A stretch of DNA of 34,090 nucleotides from Streptomyces sp. CBMA156 (GCF_014596515.1 NZ_MSJQ01000093.1:1-34090); one strand, 5' to 3'; counted from the stretch's first letter, positions 17,473-27,054 are shown. The notes: a model not told the origin generated them from the letters alone. Numbers and translations are program-made.

Positions 17473-17509
17473 CGCGGCCCCGGCGGAGGGGGATTCCGCC
17501 GGGGCCGCG
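17473..17509. terminator. Bidirectional terminator between whiB and glpX
   Basis: A perfect 15-bp stem (17473-17487 with 17495-17509) and a 7-nt loop lie between convergent genes ending at 17441 and 17529. Confidence 0.85.
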
Positions 17510-17528
17510 AAGCGCGTTCTTCCGGGCC

Positions 17529-18569
17529 TCAGTTGGCGCGGTCGAAGTCGATCGCGCTGTACGCCCGCAGCTTCGAGAGCTTGTGGGTGGAGTTGATCTC
17601 GCGGATGGTGCCGCTCTTGGAGCGCATCACCAGCGAGCTGGTGGTGGCGGTCTCCGAGCGGTAGTGCACGCCGCGCAGCAGCTCGCCGTCGGTGATGCCG
17701 GTGGCGACGAAGAACACGTTCTCGCCGCTGACCAGGTCGTCGGTGGTGAGCACCCGGTCCAGGTCGTGGCCGGCGTCCAGGGCCTTCTGCCGCTCGGCGT
17801 CGTCCTTGGGCCACAGTCGGCCCTGGATGACGCCGCCCATGCACTTCATCGCGCAGGCCGCGATGATGCCCTCGGGGGTGCCGCCGACGCCCATCAGCAG
17901 GTCGACGCCGGTGCCCTCGCGGGCGGCCATGATGGCGCCGGCCACGTCGCCGTCCGAGATGAACTTGATCCGGGCGCCCGCCTCGCGGATCTCCCGGACC
18001 AGGCTGTCGTGGCGCGGGCGGTCGAGCACGACGACGGTGACGTCCTCGACGGCGCTGCCCTTGGCCTTGGCGACCCTGCGGATGTTGACCGCCGGCGGGG
18101 CGGTGATGTCGACGAACTCGGCCGCCTCGGGGCCGGCCACCAGCTTGTCCATGTAGAACACGGCGCTGGGGTCGAACATGGTGCCGCGGTCGGCGACGGC
18201 CAGCACGGCCACCGCGTTGTTCATGCCCTTGGCGGTCAGCGTGGTGCCGTCCACCGGGTCCACCGCGACGTCGCACTCGGCGCCGGTGCCGTCGCCGACC
18301 CGCTCGCCGTTGTAGAGCATCGGGGCTTCGTCCTTCTCGCCTTCGCCGATGACGACGATGCCGTTCATCGAGACGGTCGAGACGAGGGTGCGCATCGCCT
18401 TGACGGCGGCGCCGTCCGCGCCGTTCTTGTCGCCACGTCCGACCCACCGGCCGGCGGCCATCGCGGCCGCCTCGGTGACCCTGACGAGTTCGAGCGCGAG
18501 GTTCCGGTCGGGAGCCTCCGGCGCGACCTCCAGGGCACTGGGAAGGTGGTGAGGGTACTGCGCGGTCAT
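17529..18569 (-). CDS. glpX: Fructose-1,6-bisphosphatase class II
   Basis: GlpX removes the 1-phosphate of fructose-1,6-bisphosphate and is the gluconeogenic FBPase of actinobacteria. The protein is 346 residues from ATG 18569, which has GAGAGG about 8 nt upstream; the frame is open to 18662 but adds nothing family-like. Metal and phosphate motifs are [12 protein letters not shown] (74-85) and DPVDGTT (104-110). [11 protein letters not shown] lies further on. Length is normal. Cytoplasmic. Convergent with whiB, divergent from the DUF4245 gene. Confidence 0.96.
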   Translation of the reverse strand: MTAQYPHHLPSALEVAPEAPDRNLALELVRVTEAAAMAAGRWVGRGDKNGADGAAVKAMRTLVSTVSMNGIVVIGEGEKDEAPMLYNGERVGDGTGAECDVAVDPVDGTTLTAKGMNNAVAVLAVADRGTMFDPSAVFYMDKLVAGPEAAEFVDITAPPAVNIRRVAKAKGSAVEDVTVVVLDRPRHDSLVREIREAGARIKFISDGDVAGAIMAAREGTGVDLLMGVGGTPEGIIAACAMKCMGGVIQGRLWPKDDAERQKALDAGHDLDRVLTTDDLVSGENVFFVATGITDGELLRGVHYRSETATTSSLVMRSKSGTIREINSTHKLSKLRAYSAIDFDRAN

Positions 18570-18783
18570 CGTCGTTACCTCTCTGTACGCGACGGCCAGT
18601 AAGCGCCCGACTACTGCCTGGTCGAACGCCGTGGTGAGGGTCCTGCGATCGTATCTGCCCACGAGATGACTGTCTGTGGCGCGGGTCGCTGCCCCGGGCG
18701 GAAACCACCGTTTCGTTCCGTTTCACCCGTGCGTGAACCCCCCTGGTGAGTGTCGCGTGATGTGGATGAGTCACCATGTGGGG

Positions 18784-19320
18784 GTGGCAGCAGACAACAA
18801 GGGCATGAGGGGCCGGCAGACCGTACGGGACATGGTCCTGTCGATGCTGGCGGTCGGTTTCGTCGTCTGGATCGGATACCTGTTCCTCCCGCACGACGCC
18901 AGCGGCGACCCGGTGCACGCGGTCGAGTACAAGGTGGCGGCGGCCTCGGCCAAGCGTGCCGCGCCGTATCCGCTGCTCTCCCCCGAGGGGCTGCCGGACA
19001 AGTGGCGGGCCACCTCGGTCAGCTACCGGCCGGCCGACATGAACAACGGCAAGGGCAACGCCTGGCACCTGGGTTTCGTGACCCCCTCGGGCCAGTACGC
19101 GGCGATCGAGCAGAGCGACGTGAAGCGCGACGCGCTGGTGGCCGACTACGTCACGGGCGCCAAGCCGGACGGCACCTCCGACGTGTCCGGCCGCAGCTGG
19201 GACCGGGTGCGGGGCGAGAAGGCCCGCGCGCTGGCCGCCCAGACCGGCTCCGGGACCACCCTGCTCACCGGCACCGCCTCCTACGAGGAGCTGGCCGAGC
19301 TGGCGCAGGCGCTCAAGTAG
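18784..19320 (+). CDS. DUF4245 membrane-anchored protein
   Basis: The protein is 178 residues from GTG 18784. A basic N-terminus (GMRGRQTVRD) and one hydrophobic helix (about 17-35, MVLSMLAVGFVVWIGYLFL) anchor a mostly extracytoplasmic domain with the DUF4245 pattern. That pattern includes DPVHAVEYK, PEGLPDKWRATSVSY and GNAWHLGFVTPSGQYAAIEQ. Function is unknown. Members are conserved next to glpX in streptomycetes (from memory). The start is uncertain: ATG 18760 and the frame to 18676 are also open, and no clear SD marks any of them. Confidence 0.82.
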   Translation: MAADNKGMRGRQTVRDMVLSMLAVGFVVWIGYLFLPHDASGDPVHAVEYKVAAASAKRAAPYPLLSPEGLPDKWRATSVSYRPADMNNGKGNAWHLGFVTPSGQYAAIEQSDVKRDALVADYVTGAKPDGTSDVSGRSWDRVRGEKARALAAQTGSGTTLLTGTASYEELAELAQALK

Positions 19321-19371
19321 CCCCGCCCCCGCGCCGGGTCCTCGCGCGCCGGGTTCTCCTCCCGCGCACGC

Positions 19372-19412
19372 CGAAGGGCCCCGCACCGGACGAACCGGTG
19401 CGGGGCCCTTCG
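19372..19412. terminator. Bidirectional terminator
   Basis: A perfect 18-bp stem (19372-19389 with 19395-19412) has an ACGAA loop and AAGG/CCTT near the base. It lies between the convergent DUF4245 and nitroreductase genes. Confidence 0.9.
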
Positions 19413-19423
19413 CGCGGGACGGG

Positions 19424-20026
19424 TCAGACCGTGGTGACGACCTCGTCGTAGGCCAGGCGCGGCGAACGCGGGAACCAGGCCTCCTCGCCCGGCTTGCCGA
19501 TGTTGACCACGGCCAGCACCGAGTGCTCGCCGTTGCCGAAGAACTCCTTGTTGAGGCCCGCGGCGTCGTAGCCGGTCATCGGGCCGGCGGCCAGGCCGGC
19601 GGCGCGCACGCCGATGATGAAGTAGGCGGCCTGGAGGGCGCCGTTCAGCGTGGCGGACTGCTCACGGACGCTGCGCTCCGTGAAGAACATGTCCTTGGCC
19701 TGCGGGAAGTGCGGGAGCTGGGTCGGCAGCTCCTCGTGGAACTCGTTGTCCGCGGCCAGGATGGCGACCAGCGGCGCGGCGGAGGTCTTGGCCTTGTTGC
19801 CGTCCGCCATGTGCTGGACGAGGCGCTCGCGGCCCTCGGCCGAGCGGACCAGGACGACGCGCAGCGGCTGCTGGTTGAAGGCGGTCGGGCCGAACTTCAC
19901 CAGCTCGTAGATGGCCTGGATCTGCTCCTCGGAGACGGGCTCCTCGGTGAAGGTGTTCGCGGTGCGGGCCTCACGGAACAGCAGGTCCTGAGCGGCGGCG
20001 TCGAGTACCAGGGCGTCGGTGGTCAT
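19424..20026 (-). CDS. Nitroreductase-family protein, RutE/HadB-like (malonic semialdehyde reductase type)
   Basis: The 200-residue FMN-dependent oxidoreductase has the RutE-like N-terminus with REARTANTFTEEPVSEEQIQ and FGPTAFNQQPLRVVLV. A mid-region ERSVREQSATLNGALQAAYF and a C-terminal GMTGYDAAGLN-type segment (here AGPMTGYDAAGLN) follow. Members reduce malonic semialdehyde or quinone and nitro compounds with NAD(P)H; the substrate here is not proven. ATG 20026 has GAGGTG about 7 nt upstream. No rut genes are nearby. A TGAATATTCA palindrome (20100-20109) upstream may be an operator. Confidence 0.9.
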   Translation of the reverse strand: MTTDALVLDAAAQDLLFREARTANTFTEEPVSEEQIQAIYELVKFGPTAFNQQPLRVVLVRSAEGRERLVQHMADGNKAKTSAAPLVAILAADNEFHEELPTQLPHFPQAKDMFFTERSVREQSATLNGALQAAYFIIGVRAAGLAAGPMTGYDAAGLNKEFFGNGEHSVLAVVNIGKPGEEAWFPRSPRLAYDEVVTTV

Positions 20027-20099
20027 GCTTCTGCACCTCAAGCGGAATTGGGGTTCGTCGGTGTGATCGGCCGTGGCCGTTCACTTCCACCAACATAGG

Positions 20100-20109
20100 T
20101 GAATATTCA
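20100..20109. promoter_or_regulatory. TGAATATTCA palindrome upstream of the nitroreductase gene
   Basis: This 10-bp AT-rich perfect palindrome stands out in very GC-rich DNA. It lies 74 bp before the nitroreductase start and just past the xseB stop. It is a candidate operator for an unknown regulator. Confidence 0.45.
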
Positions 20110-20137
20110 ACGATTCCCCAAGTCAGTGTGACCCACG

Positions 20138-20398
20138 TCACTCGCCGCCCCGGGCCCCGTCCTCCTCGGCGGCCAGCGCGGCGTCCAGCCGGGCCCGGGC
20201 GCCGTCCAGCCAGCGCTGGCACACCTTGGCCAGCTGCTCGCCGCGCTCCCACAGGGCCAGCGACTCCTCCAGCGATGTCCCGCCGGTCTCCAGCTGCCGG
20301 ACGACCTCCAGCAGCGCGTCCCTGGCGTGCTCGTAGCCCAGCGCGTCGTCCGGGTTCGGTGCCGCCGTCGCGTCCTGCTGTTCCTGCTGCTCTGCCAT
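20138..20398 (-). CDS. xseB: Exodeoxyribonuclease VII small subunit
   Basis: The 86-residue helical XseB is the small subunit that assembles in several copies with XseA to degrade single-stranded DNA into oligonucleotides. The family core is visible: ALGYEHARDALLEVVRQLE, then GGTSLEESLALWERGEQL. Gln/Glu/Ala-rich ends flank it. ATG 20398 has no SD, but TACGCT (20406-20411) lies 7 nt upstream, suggesting its own leaderless promoter. It lies 68 nt downstream of xseA on the same strand. Confidence 0.93.
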   Translation of the reverse strand: MAEQQEQQDATAAPNPDDALGYEHARDALLEVVRQLETGGTSLEESLALWERGEQLAKVCQRWLDGARARLDAALAAEEDGARGGE

Positions 20399-20405
20399 GC
20401 GTGCC

Positions 20406-20460
20406 AGCGTAGGGGCTCGGGCCGACACTCCCCAGCCCCCGCGTCCCCAGCCCCCCGCGT
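20406..20460 (-). repeat. Tandem repeat and leaderless promoter between xseA and xseB
   Basis: Two near-identical tandem units, CCCCAGCCCCCGCGT (20430-20444) and CCCCAGCCCCCCGCGT (20445-20460), fill the xseA-xseB gap. The xseB -10 TACGCT (20406-20411, minus strand) follows. The repeat is upstream of that -10 and could be slippage-prone or regulatory. Confidence 0.5.
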
Positions 20461-20466
20461 CGCCGG

Positions 20467-21678
20467 CTACCCGGGCGCCACGGTGACGTCGAAGCCGCCG
20501 CCCGCCACCCTGGCGTGCAGCCCCTCGCCGGGAGCGGCCTGCGCCGGGTCGGTCACCACCGTGCCGTCCGCCCGCTGGAGCACCGCGTAGCCGCGCTCCA
20601 GGGTGGCCGCCGGGGAGAGCGCGACCACCCTGGCCAGGGTGTGCCCGAGGTCGCTCTGGGCGTGGTCCAGCCGGTGCCGCAGGGTGCGCCTGGCCCGCTC
20701 CAGCAGGCCGTCCACCTCCTGCCCGCGGCCGTCCAGCATCCGGTGCGGGGCGGCCAGCGACGGGCGGCTGCGCAGCCCGTCCAGCCCGTGCTGCTCGCGC
20801 TCGACCCGGGACAGCACGTGCCGGCGGGCGCGGTCGCGCAGCTGGCGGACCTTGGCCAGCTCCTCGCCGACGTCGGGAACCACCCGTTTGGCCGCGTCGG
20901 TCGGGGTGGAGGCGCGCAGGTCGGCGACGAAGTCCAGCAGTGGCTGGTCCGGCTCGTGCCCGATCGCGCTCACCACCGGCGTACGGGCGGCCGCGACCAG
21001 CCGCACCAGCCCCTCGTCCGAGAACGGCAGCAGGTCCTCCACGCTGCCGCCGCCGCGGGCCACGATGATCACGTCCACCTCGGGGTGCTCGTCCAGCTCC
21101 CGCACGGCCGCACTCACCCGCTCCACCGCGCTGACCCCCTGCACCGGGACGTTGCGGACCTCGAAGCGGACGGCCGGCCAGCGCCGCCTGGCGTTCTCCA
21201 GGACGTCCCGCTCGGCCGCCGAGTCGCGCCCGGTGACCAGCCCCACGCACTGCGGCAGGAACGGCAGCGCCCGCTTGCGCTCGGCCGCGAACAGGCCCTC
21301 CCCGGCCAGCCGCCGCTTCAGCTGCTCCAGCCGGGCCAGCAGCTCGCCCAGGCCCACCGGCCGGATCTCCGAGGCGCGCAGCGACAGCTGCCCGCGCGCC
21401 GCGTACCACTCCGGCTTGGCGTGCACGACGACCCGCGCGCCCTCCTGCACCACGTCCGCGACCTGGTCGAACACCGAGCGGAAGCAGGTCACGGTGAGCG
21501 ACACGTCCGCCTGCGGGTCGCGCAGGGTCAGGAACACCACACCCGCCCCCGGACGGCGGCTGAGCTGGGTGATCTGGCCCTCCACCCAGACCGCGCCGAG
21601 CCGGTCGATCCAGCCGCCGATCAGCGCGGAGACCTTGCCGACCGGGAGCGGCGCTTCGGGGGAGCTGGTGTTGGCCAT
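20467..21678 (-). CDS. xseA: Exodeoxyribonuclease VII large subunit
   Basis: This 403-residue catalytic subunit of exonuclease VII acts in DNA repair and single-strand DNA turnover. An N-terminal OB-fold (about 10-105) is followed by the nuclease domain with GRDSAAERD (150-158), RGGGSVEDL (208-216) and [22 protein letters not shown] (240-261). A coiled helical region follows, and the C-terminus has [15 protein letters not shown] 21678 lacks an SD and has TAGCCT (21686-21691) 7 nt upstream, suggesting a leaderless transcript. Followed by xseB. The longer open frame to 23265 is antisense-free but crosses the permease gene and is not coding. Confidence 0.95.
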   Translation of the reverse strand: MANTSSPEAPLPVGKVSALIGGWIDRLGAVWVEGQITQLSRRPGAGVVFLTLRDPQADVSLTVTCFRSVFDQVADVVQEGARVVVHAKPEWYAARGQLSLRASEIRPVGLGELLARLEQLKRRLAGEGLFAAERKRALPFLPQCVGLVTGRDSAAERDVLENARRRWPAVRFEVRNVPVQGVSAVERVSAAVRELDEHPEVDVIIVARGGGSVEDLLPFSDEGLVRLVAAARTPVVSAIGHEPDQPLLDFVADLRASTPTDAAKRVVPDVGEELAKVRQLRDRARRHVLSRVEREQHGLDGLRSRPSLAAPHRMLDGRGQEVDGLLERARRTLRHRLDHAQSDLGHTLARVVALSPAATLERGYAVLQRADGTVVTDPAQAAPGEGLHARVAGGGFDVTVAPG

Positions 21679-21764
21679 GCGTACGAGGCTAGCGGCGTCC
21701 GCCGACACGGCCGAGACCGCCGCGGCCTCCGGTCCGGCCCCGGTCGCCGCCGCCCCGGCCGCGG

Positions 21765-23147
21765 CTACGGCTGCCGGCGCCCGCCGGCCCGGGTGCCCGG
21801 GGTGCCGCCCCGGCCGGTGGCACCCTGGACGGCCAGCACCACCAGGCCGGCCGCCAGCCAGACCAGCCCGACGATCTGCGCGGTGGCCGAGGCCTCGTAC
21901 ACCACCGCCCCGATCACCGCGATCCCCAGCACCGGCACGACCAGGTGCCGCAGCCACCGCCGCGAGCCGTGCCGCACCGTGTACCAGCCGATCACCGAGG
22001 CGTGCAGCAGCGCGAAGGCGGTCAGCGCGCCCACGTTCACCACCGAGGTGAGCTGGTCCAGGCCGTCGTCCCGGTTCGCCGCCCAGACCGCCGCCGCCAT
22101 GGTGATCACCGCGGCCGCCAGCAGCGCCCGGCGCGGCACCGCGCTGGCCGGGTCGACCGAGCCGAGGACGCGCGGCAGCCGTCCGTCCCGGCCCATCGCG
22201 TAGACCAGCCGCCCGGCCGCGGCCTGCCCGGCCAGGGCCGCGAAGGCCGCGCCGACCGCCTTGCCCGCCGCCACCAGCACGTGCAGCCAGTGCCCGACGC
22301 CGCTCTCCACGGTGTCGTAGAAGGCCGAGCCCTGCGCCACCGGGTCGGCGGCCAGCTGCTCCGGGCCGGTCGGCTCCAGCAGCGCCGCCAGGTAGGTCTG
22401 GGCGACGAACAGCACCCCGGCCAGCGCCAGGCACCAGAGCACCGCCCTGGCCACCGCCGCCGAGGCGCCGACCGCCTCCTCCACGAAGGTGGCGATCGCG
22501 TCGAAGCCCAGGTACGAGAGCACCGCGACGGACACCGCCGAGATCACCGCGGTCAGCGAGAAGTCCCCGACGGCGGTGAACGGGGTGTCCCAGCCGCGCT
22601 GGGCCCCGCCCTGGGCCAGTGCCACCACGGCCGCGGCCACGAACACCGCCAGCACCAGGATCTCCATCGCGAGCACCGCGAAGCCGACCGCCGCCGCCGT
22701 CCGCACCCCGACCAGGTTGAGCGCGGTGGTCACCACCACCGCGAGCGCCGTCCACACCCAGCGCGAGACGTCCGGGACCAGGGAGTTCAGCGCGATCCCG
22801 GAGAACAGGTAGGCCACCGCGGGGATCAGCAGGTAGTCGAGCATCGCCATCCAGCCGGCGATGAAACCGGGCCCCTCGCCCAGCCCGGCCCGCGCGTAGG
22901 CGAACACCGACCCGGTCTGCGGCACCGCGCGGACCATCTGGGCGTACGAGAAGGCGGTGAAGCCCATCGCCACCGTCGCGGCCAGGTACACCGTGGCGAC
23001 GGCGCCGTGGCTCTTGGCGTCCAGCACACCGAACACGCCGACCGGCGCCATCGGGGCGATGAACAGCAGTCCGTAGACCATCAGATCGCGGACGCCCAGG
23101 CTGCGGCGCAGGCCGCTCGGCGTCACCTGCTCGCTCACAGAGCTCAT
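21765..23147 (-). CDS. APC-family amino acid/polyamine permease
   Basis: The 460-residue inner-membrane transporter has about 12 hydrophobic helices. The first carries the APC signature [17 protein letters not shown], followed by [17 protein letters not shown] and [15 protein letters not shown] (helix 6 region). APC carriers import amino acids or polyamines with protons, and the substrate is unknown. ATG 23147 is chosen; ATG 23156, three codons upstream, is equally possible and neither has a good SD. A Pro/Gly/Arg-rich hydrophilic tail ends the protein. Divergent from ispH across 110 bp. Confidence 0.92.
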   Translation of the reverse strand: MSSVSEQVTPSGLRRSLGVRDLMVYGLLFIAPMAPVGVFGVLDAKSHGAVATVYLAATVAMGFTAFSYAQMVRAVPQTGSVFAYARAGLGEGPGFIAGWMAMLDYLLIPAVAYLFSGIALNSLVPDVSRWVWTALAVVVTTALNLVGVRTAAAVGFAVLAMEILVLAVFVAAAVVALAQGGAQRGWDTPFTAVGDFSLTAVISAVSVAVLSYLGFDAIATFVEEAVGASAAVARAVLWCLALAGVLFVAQTYLAALLEPTGPEQLAADPVAQGSAFYDTVESGVGHWLHVLVAAGKAVGAAFAALAGQAAAGRLVYAMGRDGRLPRVLGSVDPASAVPRRALLAAAVITMAAAVWAANRDDGLDQLTSVVNVGALTAFALLHASVIGWYTVRHGSRRWLRHLVVPVLGIAVIGAVVYEASATAQIVGLVWLAAGLVVLAVQGATGRGGTPGTRAGGRRQP

Positions 23148-23245
23148 AGACACCATATTTTGAGCGCTGTTGACCGGGTCTGCACGGAATGCGCCCGCCA
23201 TCGGCGCGGCTCCCCGCCAGGGGCGGCGCGACTCGTGGCCGCCCG

Positions 23246-23251
23246 TACGAT
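23246..23251 (+). promoter_or_regulatory. Leaderless -10 of ispH
   Basis: TACGAT ends 6 nt before the ispH ATG at 23258, as in the other leaderless-type starts in this block. GGAG inside the 6-nt gap is too close to act as an SD. Confidence 0.6.
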
Positions 23252-23257
23252 GGAGCC

Positions 23258-24232
23258 ATGTCCAAGACCGCGCAGCGCCGTGTCCTGCTCGCCGCCCCCC
23301 GGGGCTACTGCGCGGGAGTCGACCGCGCCGTGATCGCCGTGGAGAAGGCCCTGGAGCAGTACGGGGCCCCCATCTACGTCCGCAAGCAGATCGTCCACAA
23401 CAAGTACGTGGTGCAGACCCTGGAGAAGAAGGGCGCGATCTTCGTCGACGAGACGGAGGAGGTGCCCGAGGGCTCGATCGTCGTCTTCTCCGCGCACGGC
23501 GTCGCCCCGTCCGTCCACGACGAGGCGCGGGCCGGCAAGCTCGCCACCGTCGACGCCACCTGCCCGCTGGTCACCAAGGTGCACAAGGAGGCCGTGCGCT
23601 TCGCCGACGAGGGCTTCGACATCCTGCTGGTGGGCCACGAGGGCCACGAGGAGGTCGTCGGCACCATGGGCGAGGCCCCGGACCGGATCCACCTGGTGGA
23701 CGGTGCCGAGGATGTCGCGGGCGTGCAGGTCAGGGACGAGTCCAAGGTCGTCTGGCTGTCCCAGACCACGCTGTCCGTCGACGAGACCATGGCCACCGTC
23801 GGCGAGCTGAAGAAGCGCTTCCCCGGGCTGGTCAGCCCGCCCAGCGACGACATCTGCTACGCCACCCAGAACCGCCAGGTCGCGGTCAAGCAGCTGGCCC
23901 CCGAGACCGACCTGCTGATCGTGGTCGGCTCCAGGAACTCCTCCAACTCCGTCCGCCTGGTCGAGGTCGGACTGGAGTACGGCGCCAAGGCCGCCCACCT
24001 GGTGGACTTCGCCGAGGAGATCAGCGAGGAGTGGCTGGAGGGCGTCACCACGGTCGGCCTGACCAGCGGCGCCTCGGTGCCGGAGATCCTGGTCGACGGC
24101 GTGCTGGAGTTCCTGGCCGCGCGCGGCTACGACACGGTCGAGACGGTCAAGACCGCCGAGGAGCACCTGATCTTCTCGCTGCCCAAGGAGCTGCGCCGCG
24201 ACCTGCGCGCCGAGGCGGCGGGCAAGCTCTGA
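23258..24232 (+). CDS. ispH: 4-hydroxy-3-methylbut-2-enyl diphosphate reductase
   Basis: IspH (LytB) makes IPP and DMAPP in the last step of the MEP isoprenoid pathway using a 4Fe-4S cluster. The 324-residue protein has all three cluster ligands, Cys18 (PRGYCAGV), Cys102 (DATCPLV) and Cys200 ([11 protein letters not shown]). The [11 protein letters not shown] segment (126-136) includes the catalytic Glu132, and the substrate-binding GSRNSSNS is present. The ATG at 23258 follows a -10-like TACGAT. Upstream residues from the open frame at 23189 do not match the family. Essential; cytoplasmic. Confidence 0.97.
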   Translation: MSKTAQRRVLLAAPRGYCAGVDRAVIAVEKALEQYGAPIYVRKQIVHNKYVVQTLEKKGAIFVDETEEVPEGSIVVFSAHGVAPSVHDEARAGKLATVDATCPLVTKVHKEAVRFADEGFDILLVGHEGHEEVVGTMGEAPDRIHLVDGAEDVAGVQVRDESKVVWLSQTTLSVDETMATVGELKKRFPGLVSPPSDDICYATQNRQVAVKQLAPETDLLIVVGSRNSSNSVRLVEVGLEYGAKAAHLVDFAEEISEEWLEGVTTVGLTSGASVPEILVDGVLEFLAARGYDTVETVKTAEEHLIFSLPKELRRDLRAEAAGKL

Positions 24233-24239
24233 TCCTCCG

Positions 24240-24276
24240 GAGGGCCCGGTACCCCCGTGCGGGGTACCGGGCCCTC
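24240..24276 (+). terminator. Terminator after ispH
   Basis: A perfect 16-bp stem (24240-24255 with 24261-24276) and a 5-nt loop begin 7 nt past the ispH stop. Confidence 0.88.
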
Positions 24277-24381
24277 TGCTGTGCGTCGGCGGGCGCCCTC
24301 TCGTAACTTTGTGCACAGGCTGTGGACAATTCACGGGCCGTGGACCAGCGGGTCCGCGGCCGACGGCGGAGGGTGGACGTG

Positions 24382-25128
24382 ATGACGGCGGTATTCGGCG
24401 TGGACATCGGCGGCTCGGGGATCAAGGGCGCACCGGTCGACCTCGCCAGGGGCACGCTCGCCGAGGAGCGCCACAAGGTGCTCACCCCGCAGCCGTCCGC
24501 CCCCGAGGCCGTGGTCGCCGCCGTGTGCGAGGTGGTCCGCCACTTCGGCCATCAGGGCCCGGTCGGGCTGACCTTCCCCGGGGTGGTGGTCGACGGCCGC
24601 ACCAGGACGGCGGCCAATGTGGACAAGGGCTGGATCGGCCTGGACGCCGCGGGCCTCTTCCGGGAGGCGCTGGGGATGCCCGCGACCGTCCTGAACGACG
24701 CGGACGCGGCCGGGCTGGCCGAGCTGACGCACGGCGCCGGGCGGGGCGAGTCGGGCGTGGTGCTGGTGCTCACCTTCGGCACCGGCATCGGCAGCGCCCT
24801 GTTCGTGGACGGCGTGCTGGTGCCCAACACCGAGCTGGGCCACCTGGAGCTGCGCGGCAAGGACGCCGAGCGCCGGGCCTCCTCGGCCGCCAAGGAGCGG
24901 CACGGGCTGACCTGGGAGCAGTGGGCCGAGCGGGTCGACGAGTACCTGGACCTGGTGGAGATGCTGTTCTCGCCGCGGCTGATCGTGATCGGCGGCGGGG
25001 TGAGCCGCAAGCACGAGAAGTTCCTGCCGCGGCTGAAGGAGCGCGCGGCGCGGGTGGTGCCGGCGGAGCTGCGCAACGACGCGGGCATCGTCGGGGCCGC
25101 CATGGCGGCGGCCAGGGCGGGGGGCTGA
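24382..25128 (+). CDS. ppgK: Polyphosphate glucokinase
   Basis: This ROK-family kinase phosphorylates glucose with polyphosphate (or ATP). The 248-residue protein has the phosphate motif DIGGSGIKG (8-16) and the catalytic Asp106 in [18 protein letters not shown] (133-139) and a C-terminal adenosine or phosphate loop [14 protein letters not shown] follow. ATG 24382 has GGAGGG (24368-24373) 8 nt upstream; the open frame from 24322 adds 20 basic residues without an SD. Length and order after ispH match what I recall of streptomycete chromosomes. Confidence 0.94.
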   Translation: MTAVFGVDIGGSGIKGAPVDLARGTLAEERHKVLTPQPSAPEAVVAAVCEVVRHFGHQGPVGLTFPGVVVDGRTRTAANVDKGWIGLDAAGLFREALGMPATVLNDADAAGLAELTHGAGRGESGVVLVLTFGTGIGSALFVDGVLVPNTELGHLELRGKDAERRASSAAKERHGLTWEQWAERVDEYLDLVEMLFSPRLIVIGGGVSRKHEKFLPRLKERAARVVPAELRNDAGIVGAAMAAARAGG

Positions 25129-25173
25129 GGGCCGGCCCGGCCTCGGCGGGGGCGGTTCCGGCGGGGGCGGGCC

Positions 25174-25677
25174 TCAGCGGGAGCGGTGGATCCGGCGCTG
25201 GGCGACGAACCGGGCGAGCACGATCAGCGTGGCCAGCCCGGTGCCGGAGAACAGCCAGTCCGCCCGCAGCGCCAGCCCGGTCGCCAGCGAGACCACCTGG
25301 GCGGTGACGCCGGGGGAGTTCACCGGTTCGAGCAGCAGCAGGGCGAGGGCGAAGGCGATCGGCCCGCTGATCGGCGCGGCCAGCAGGTCGGCGTAGCGCA
25401 CCCGGACGGCCAGCTGGAAGCAGACCACCAGGTAGCCGAGGCCGAACAGCCAGCCCAGGCCGTCGAACAGCAGCAGGTCCAGGCCGGCCACCGCGAGCGT
25501 CGCCAGGACGGCGGCCACGCCGGTGCCGACGGCCGTCAGCCGGGAGGCGGGGGAGGACTCGGCGGGGGCTCCGGCGGTCCCGGGAGCCCGGCCTGGGCCG
25601 GGGACGGCGGCTGCGGCCGCGCGGGTCGGCGGACGGCGTCTTGGCCCTGGCGGCTGGGTACGGATGCTCTGCTCCAC
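25174..25677 (-). CDS. DUF6542-type membrane protein
   Basis: The 167-residue protein has a Pro/Arg/Ala-rich cytoplasmic N-terminus (about 1-50), then four hydrophobic segments and a basic tail (AQRRIHRSR). The segments are near 54-72, 75-92, 100-118 and 140-156. The domain is the one called DUF6542 in actinobacteria; function unknown. GTG 25677 is preceded by TACGTT (25684-25689) exactly 6 nt upstream, a leaderless-type promoter. The long upstream frame to 26028 overlaps ychF antisense and was rejected. Convergent with ppgK, divergent from ychF. Confidence 0.83.
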   Translation of the reverse strand: MEQSIRTQPPGPRRRPPTRAAAAAVPGPGRAPGTAGAPAESSPASRLTAVGTGVAAVLATLAVAGLDLLLFDGLGWLFGLGYLVVCFQLAVRVRYADLLAAPISGPIAFALALLLLEPVNSPGVTAQVVSLATGLALRADWLFSGTGLATLIVLARFVAQRRIHRSR

Positions 25678-25755
25678 CCGCCCAACGTACGGTCCGATCA
25701 TCGCCACACTGTGTAATGGACCGTTCAGGTCTTGCCCCGTGTCTCCGGGCGGAGT

Positions 25756-25773
25756 AGTGATGTGATCGTCACT
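25756..25773. promoter_or_regulatory. AGTGA-N8-TCACT dyad in the ychF upstream region
   Basis: Perfect 5-bp arms (25756-25760 and 25769-25773) surround TGTGATCG, which itself gives an alternative GTGA-N3-TCAC pairing. It resembles GTGA/TCAC sites bound by several actinobacterial regulators, but spacing does not settle which. Confidence 0.35.
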
Positions 25774-25872
25774 CAGGTGGGGCGGCCCGCCCGGCCGGGG
25801 CGGCGCACCATGATCAACGGGCCCGTCCCGGGCCGCGGCGACCGAGGAGTGAGGTGGGGCGGGGGCTGCCCG

Positions 25873-25906
25873 TAGACTTGGGGGTCGGCCCGTACGGTGC
25901 CGACCC
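25873..25906 (+). promoter_or_regulatory. ychF -10 element and leader hairpin
   Basis: TAGACT (25873-25878) fits a -10. The start would fall near 25885, inside or next to a hairpin GGGTCGGC/GCCGACCC (25882-25889 and 25899-25906). That leaves a leader of about 50 nt before the ychF ATG. Confidence 0.45.
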
Positions 25907-25936
25907 AACTCCTCCAAGCCCACGGGACTGCGCTTC

Positions 25937-27010
25937 ATGTCGCTCACGATCGGAATCGTCGGCCTGCCGAACGTCGGCAAGTCGACCCTGTTCAACGCCC
26001 TGACCAAGAACGACGTGCTGGCGGCCAACTACCCGTTCGCCACCATCGAGCCGAACGTCGGCGTGGTCGGTGTCCCGGACGAGCGGCTGGCCAAGCTCGC
26101 CGAGATCTTCGGCTCCCAGCGCATCCTCCCGGCGACGGTCGACTTCGTCGACATCGCCGGCATCGTGCGCGGCGCCAGCGAGGGCGAGGGGCTGGGCAAC
26201 AAGTTCCTCGCCAACATCCGCGAGTCGGACGCGATCTGCCAGGTCGTGCGCGCCTTCACCGACCCGGACGTGGTGCACGTGGACGGCAAGGTGTCGCCCA
26301 AGGACGACATCGAGACCATCCACACCGAGCTGATCCTGGCCGACCTCCAGAGCGTCGAGAAGGTCCTGCCGCGGCTCCAGAAGGAGGCGCGCCTCAAGAA
26401 GGAGACCGCCCCCGTGCTGGCCGCCGCCGAGGCCGCGCAGGCGATCCTGGAGACCGGCAAGACGCTCTTCGAGGCCGGCTTCGACACCGCCCCGATCCGC
26501 GACCTCCACCTGCTGACCGCCAAGCCCTTCATCTACGTCTTCAACGTGGACGAGGACGAGCTGGCCGACGAGGACTTCAAGAACGCCCAGCGCGAGCTGG
26601 TCGCCCCGGCCGAGGCGATCTTCCTGAGCGCCAAGATCGAGTCCGAGCTGATCGAGCTGGACGACGCCGAGGCCCTGGAGCTCCTCCAGTCCATGGGCCA
26701 GGAGGAGCCGGGCCTGGCCACCCTCGCCCGGGTCGGCTTCGACACCCTCGGCCTCCAGACCTACCTGACGGCCGGCCCCAAGGAGACCCGCGCCTGGACG
26801 ATCAGGAAGGGCGCCACCGCCCCCGAGGCTGCCGGAGTCATTCACACCGACTTCCAGAAGGGCTTCATCAAGGCCGAGGTGATCTCCTTCGCCGACCTGG
26901 TCGAGACCGGCTCCATCGCCGAGGCCCGCTCCAAGGGCAAGGCCCGGATCGAGGGCAAGGAATACGTCATGCAGGACGGCGACGTCGTCGAGTTCCGCTT
27001 CAACGTGTGA
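25937..27010 (+). CDS. ychF: Redox-regulated ATPase YchF (Obg-like P-loop protein)
   Basis: The 357-residue universally conserved YchF/OLA1 protein is ribosome-associated and implicated in translation and oxidative-stress control. The P-loop is GLPNVGKST (9-17), and G3 reads DIAGIVRGAS. The nucleotide-specificity motif is NVDE (203-206) instead of NKxD, which in this family gives ATP rather than GTP preference. A coiled helical insert (about 115-190) and a C-terminal TGS domain (IRKGATAPEAAGVIHTDFQ, then MQDGDVVEFRFNV) complete it. ATG 25937 has no strong SD; a hairpin leader precedes it. Ends the conserved housekeeping block. Confidence 0.97.
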   Translation: MSLTIGIVGLPNVGKSTLFNALTKNDVLAANYPFATIEPNVGVVGVPDERLAKLAEIFGSQRILPATVDFVDIAGIVRGASEGEGLGNKFLANIRESDAICQVVRAFTDPDVVHVDGKVSPKDDIETIHTELILADLQSVEKVLPRLQKEARLKKETAPVLAAAEAAQAILETGKTLFEAGFDTAPIRDLHLLTAKPFIYVFNVDEDELADEDFKNAQRELVAPAEAIFLSAKIESELIELDDAEALELLQSMGQEEPGLATLARVGFDTLGLQTYLTAGPKETRAWTIRKGATAPEAAGVIHTDFQKGFIKAEVISFADLVETGSIAEARSKGKARIEGKEYVMQDGDVVEFRFNV

Positions 27011-27054
27011 TCGATTCGCTACTGCATGTCACTTGATGTGACAGGTGTGCGGGT

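Noticed and set aside
25124..25178. GCTGAGG/CCTCAGC inverted pair between ppgK and the DUF6542 gene
   Set aside because: Only 7 bp with a 41-nt loop overlapping both stop codons; too weak to call a terminator.
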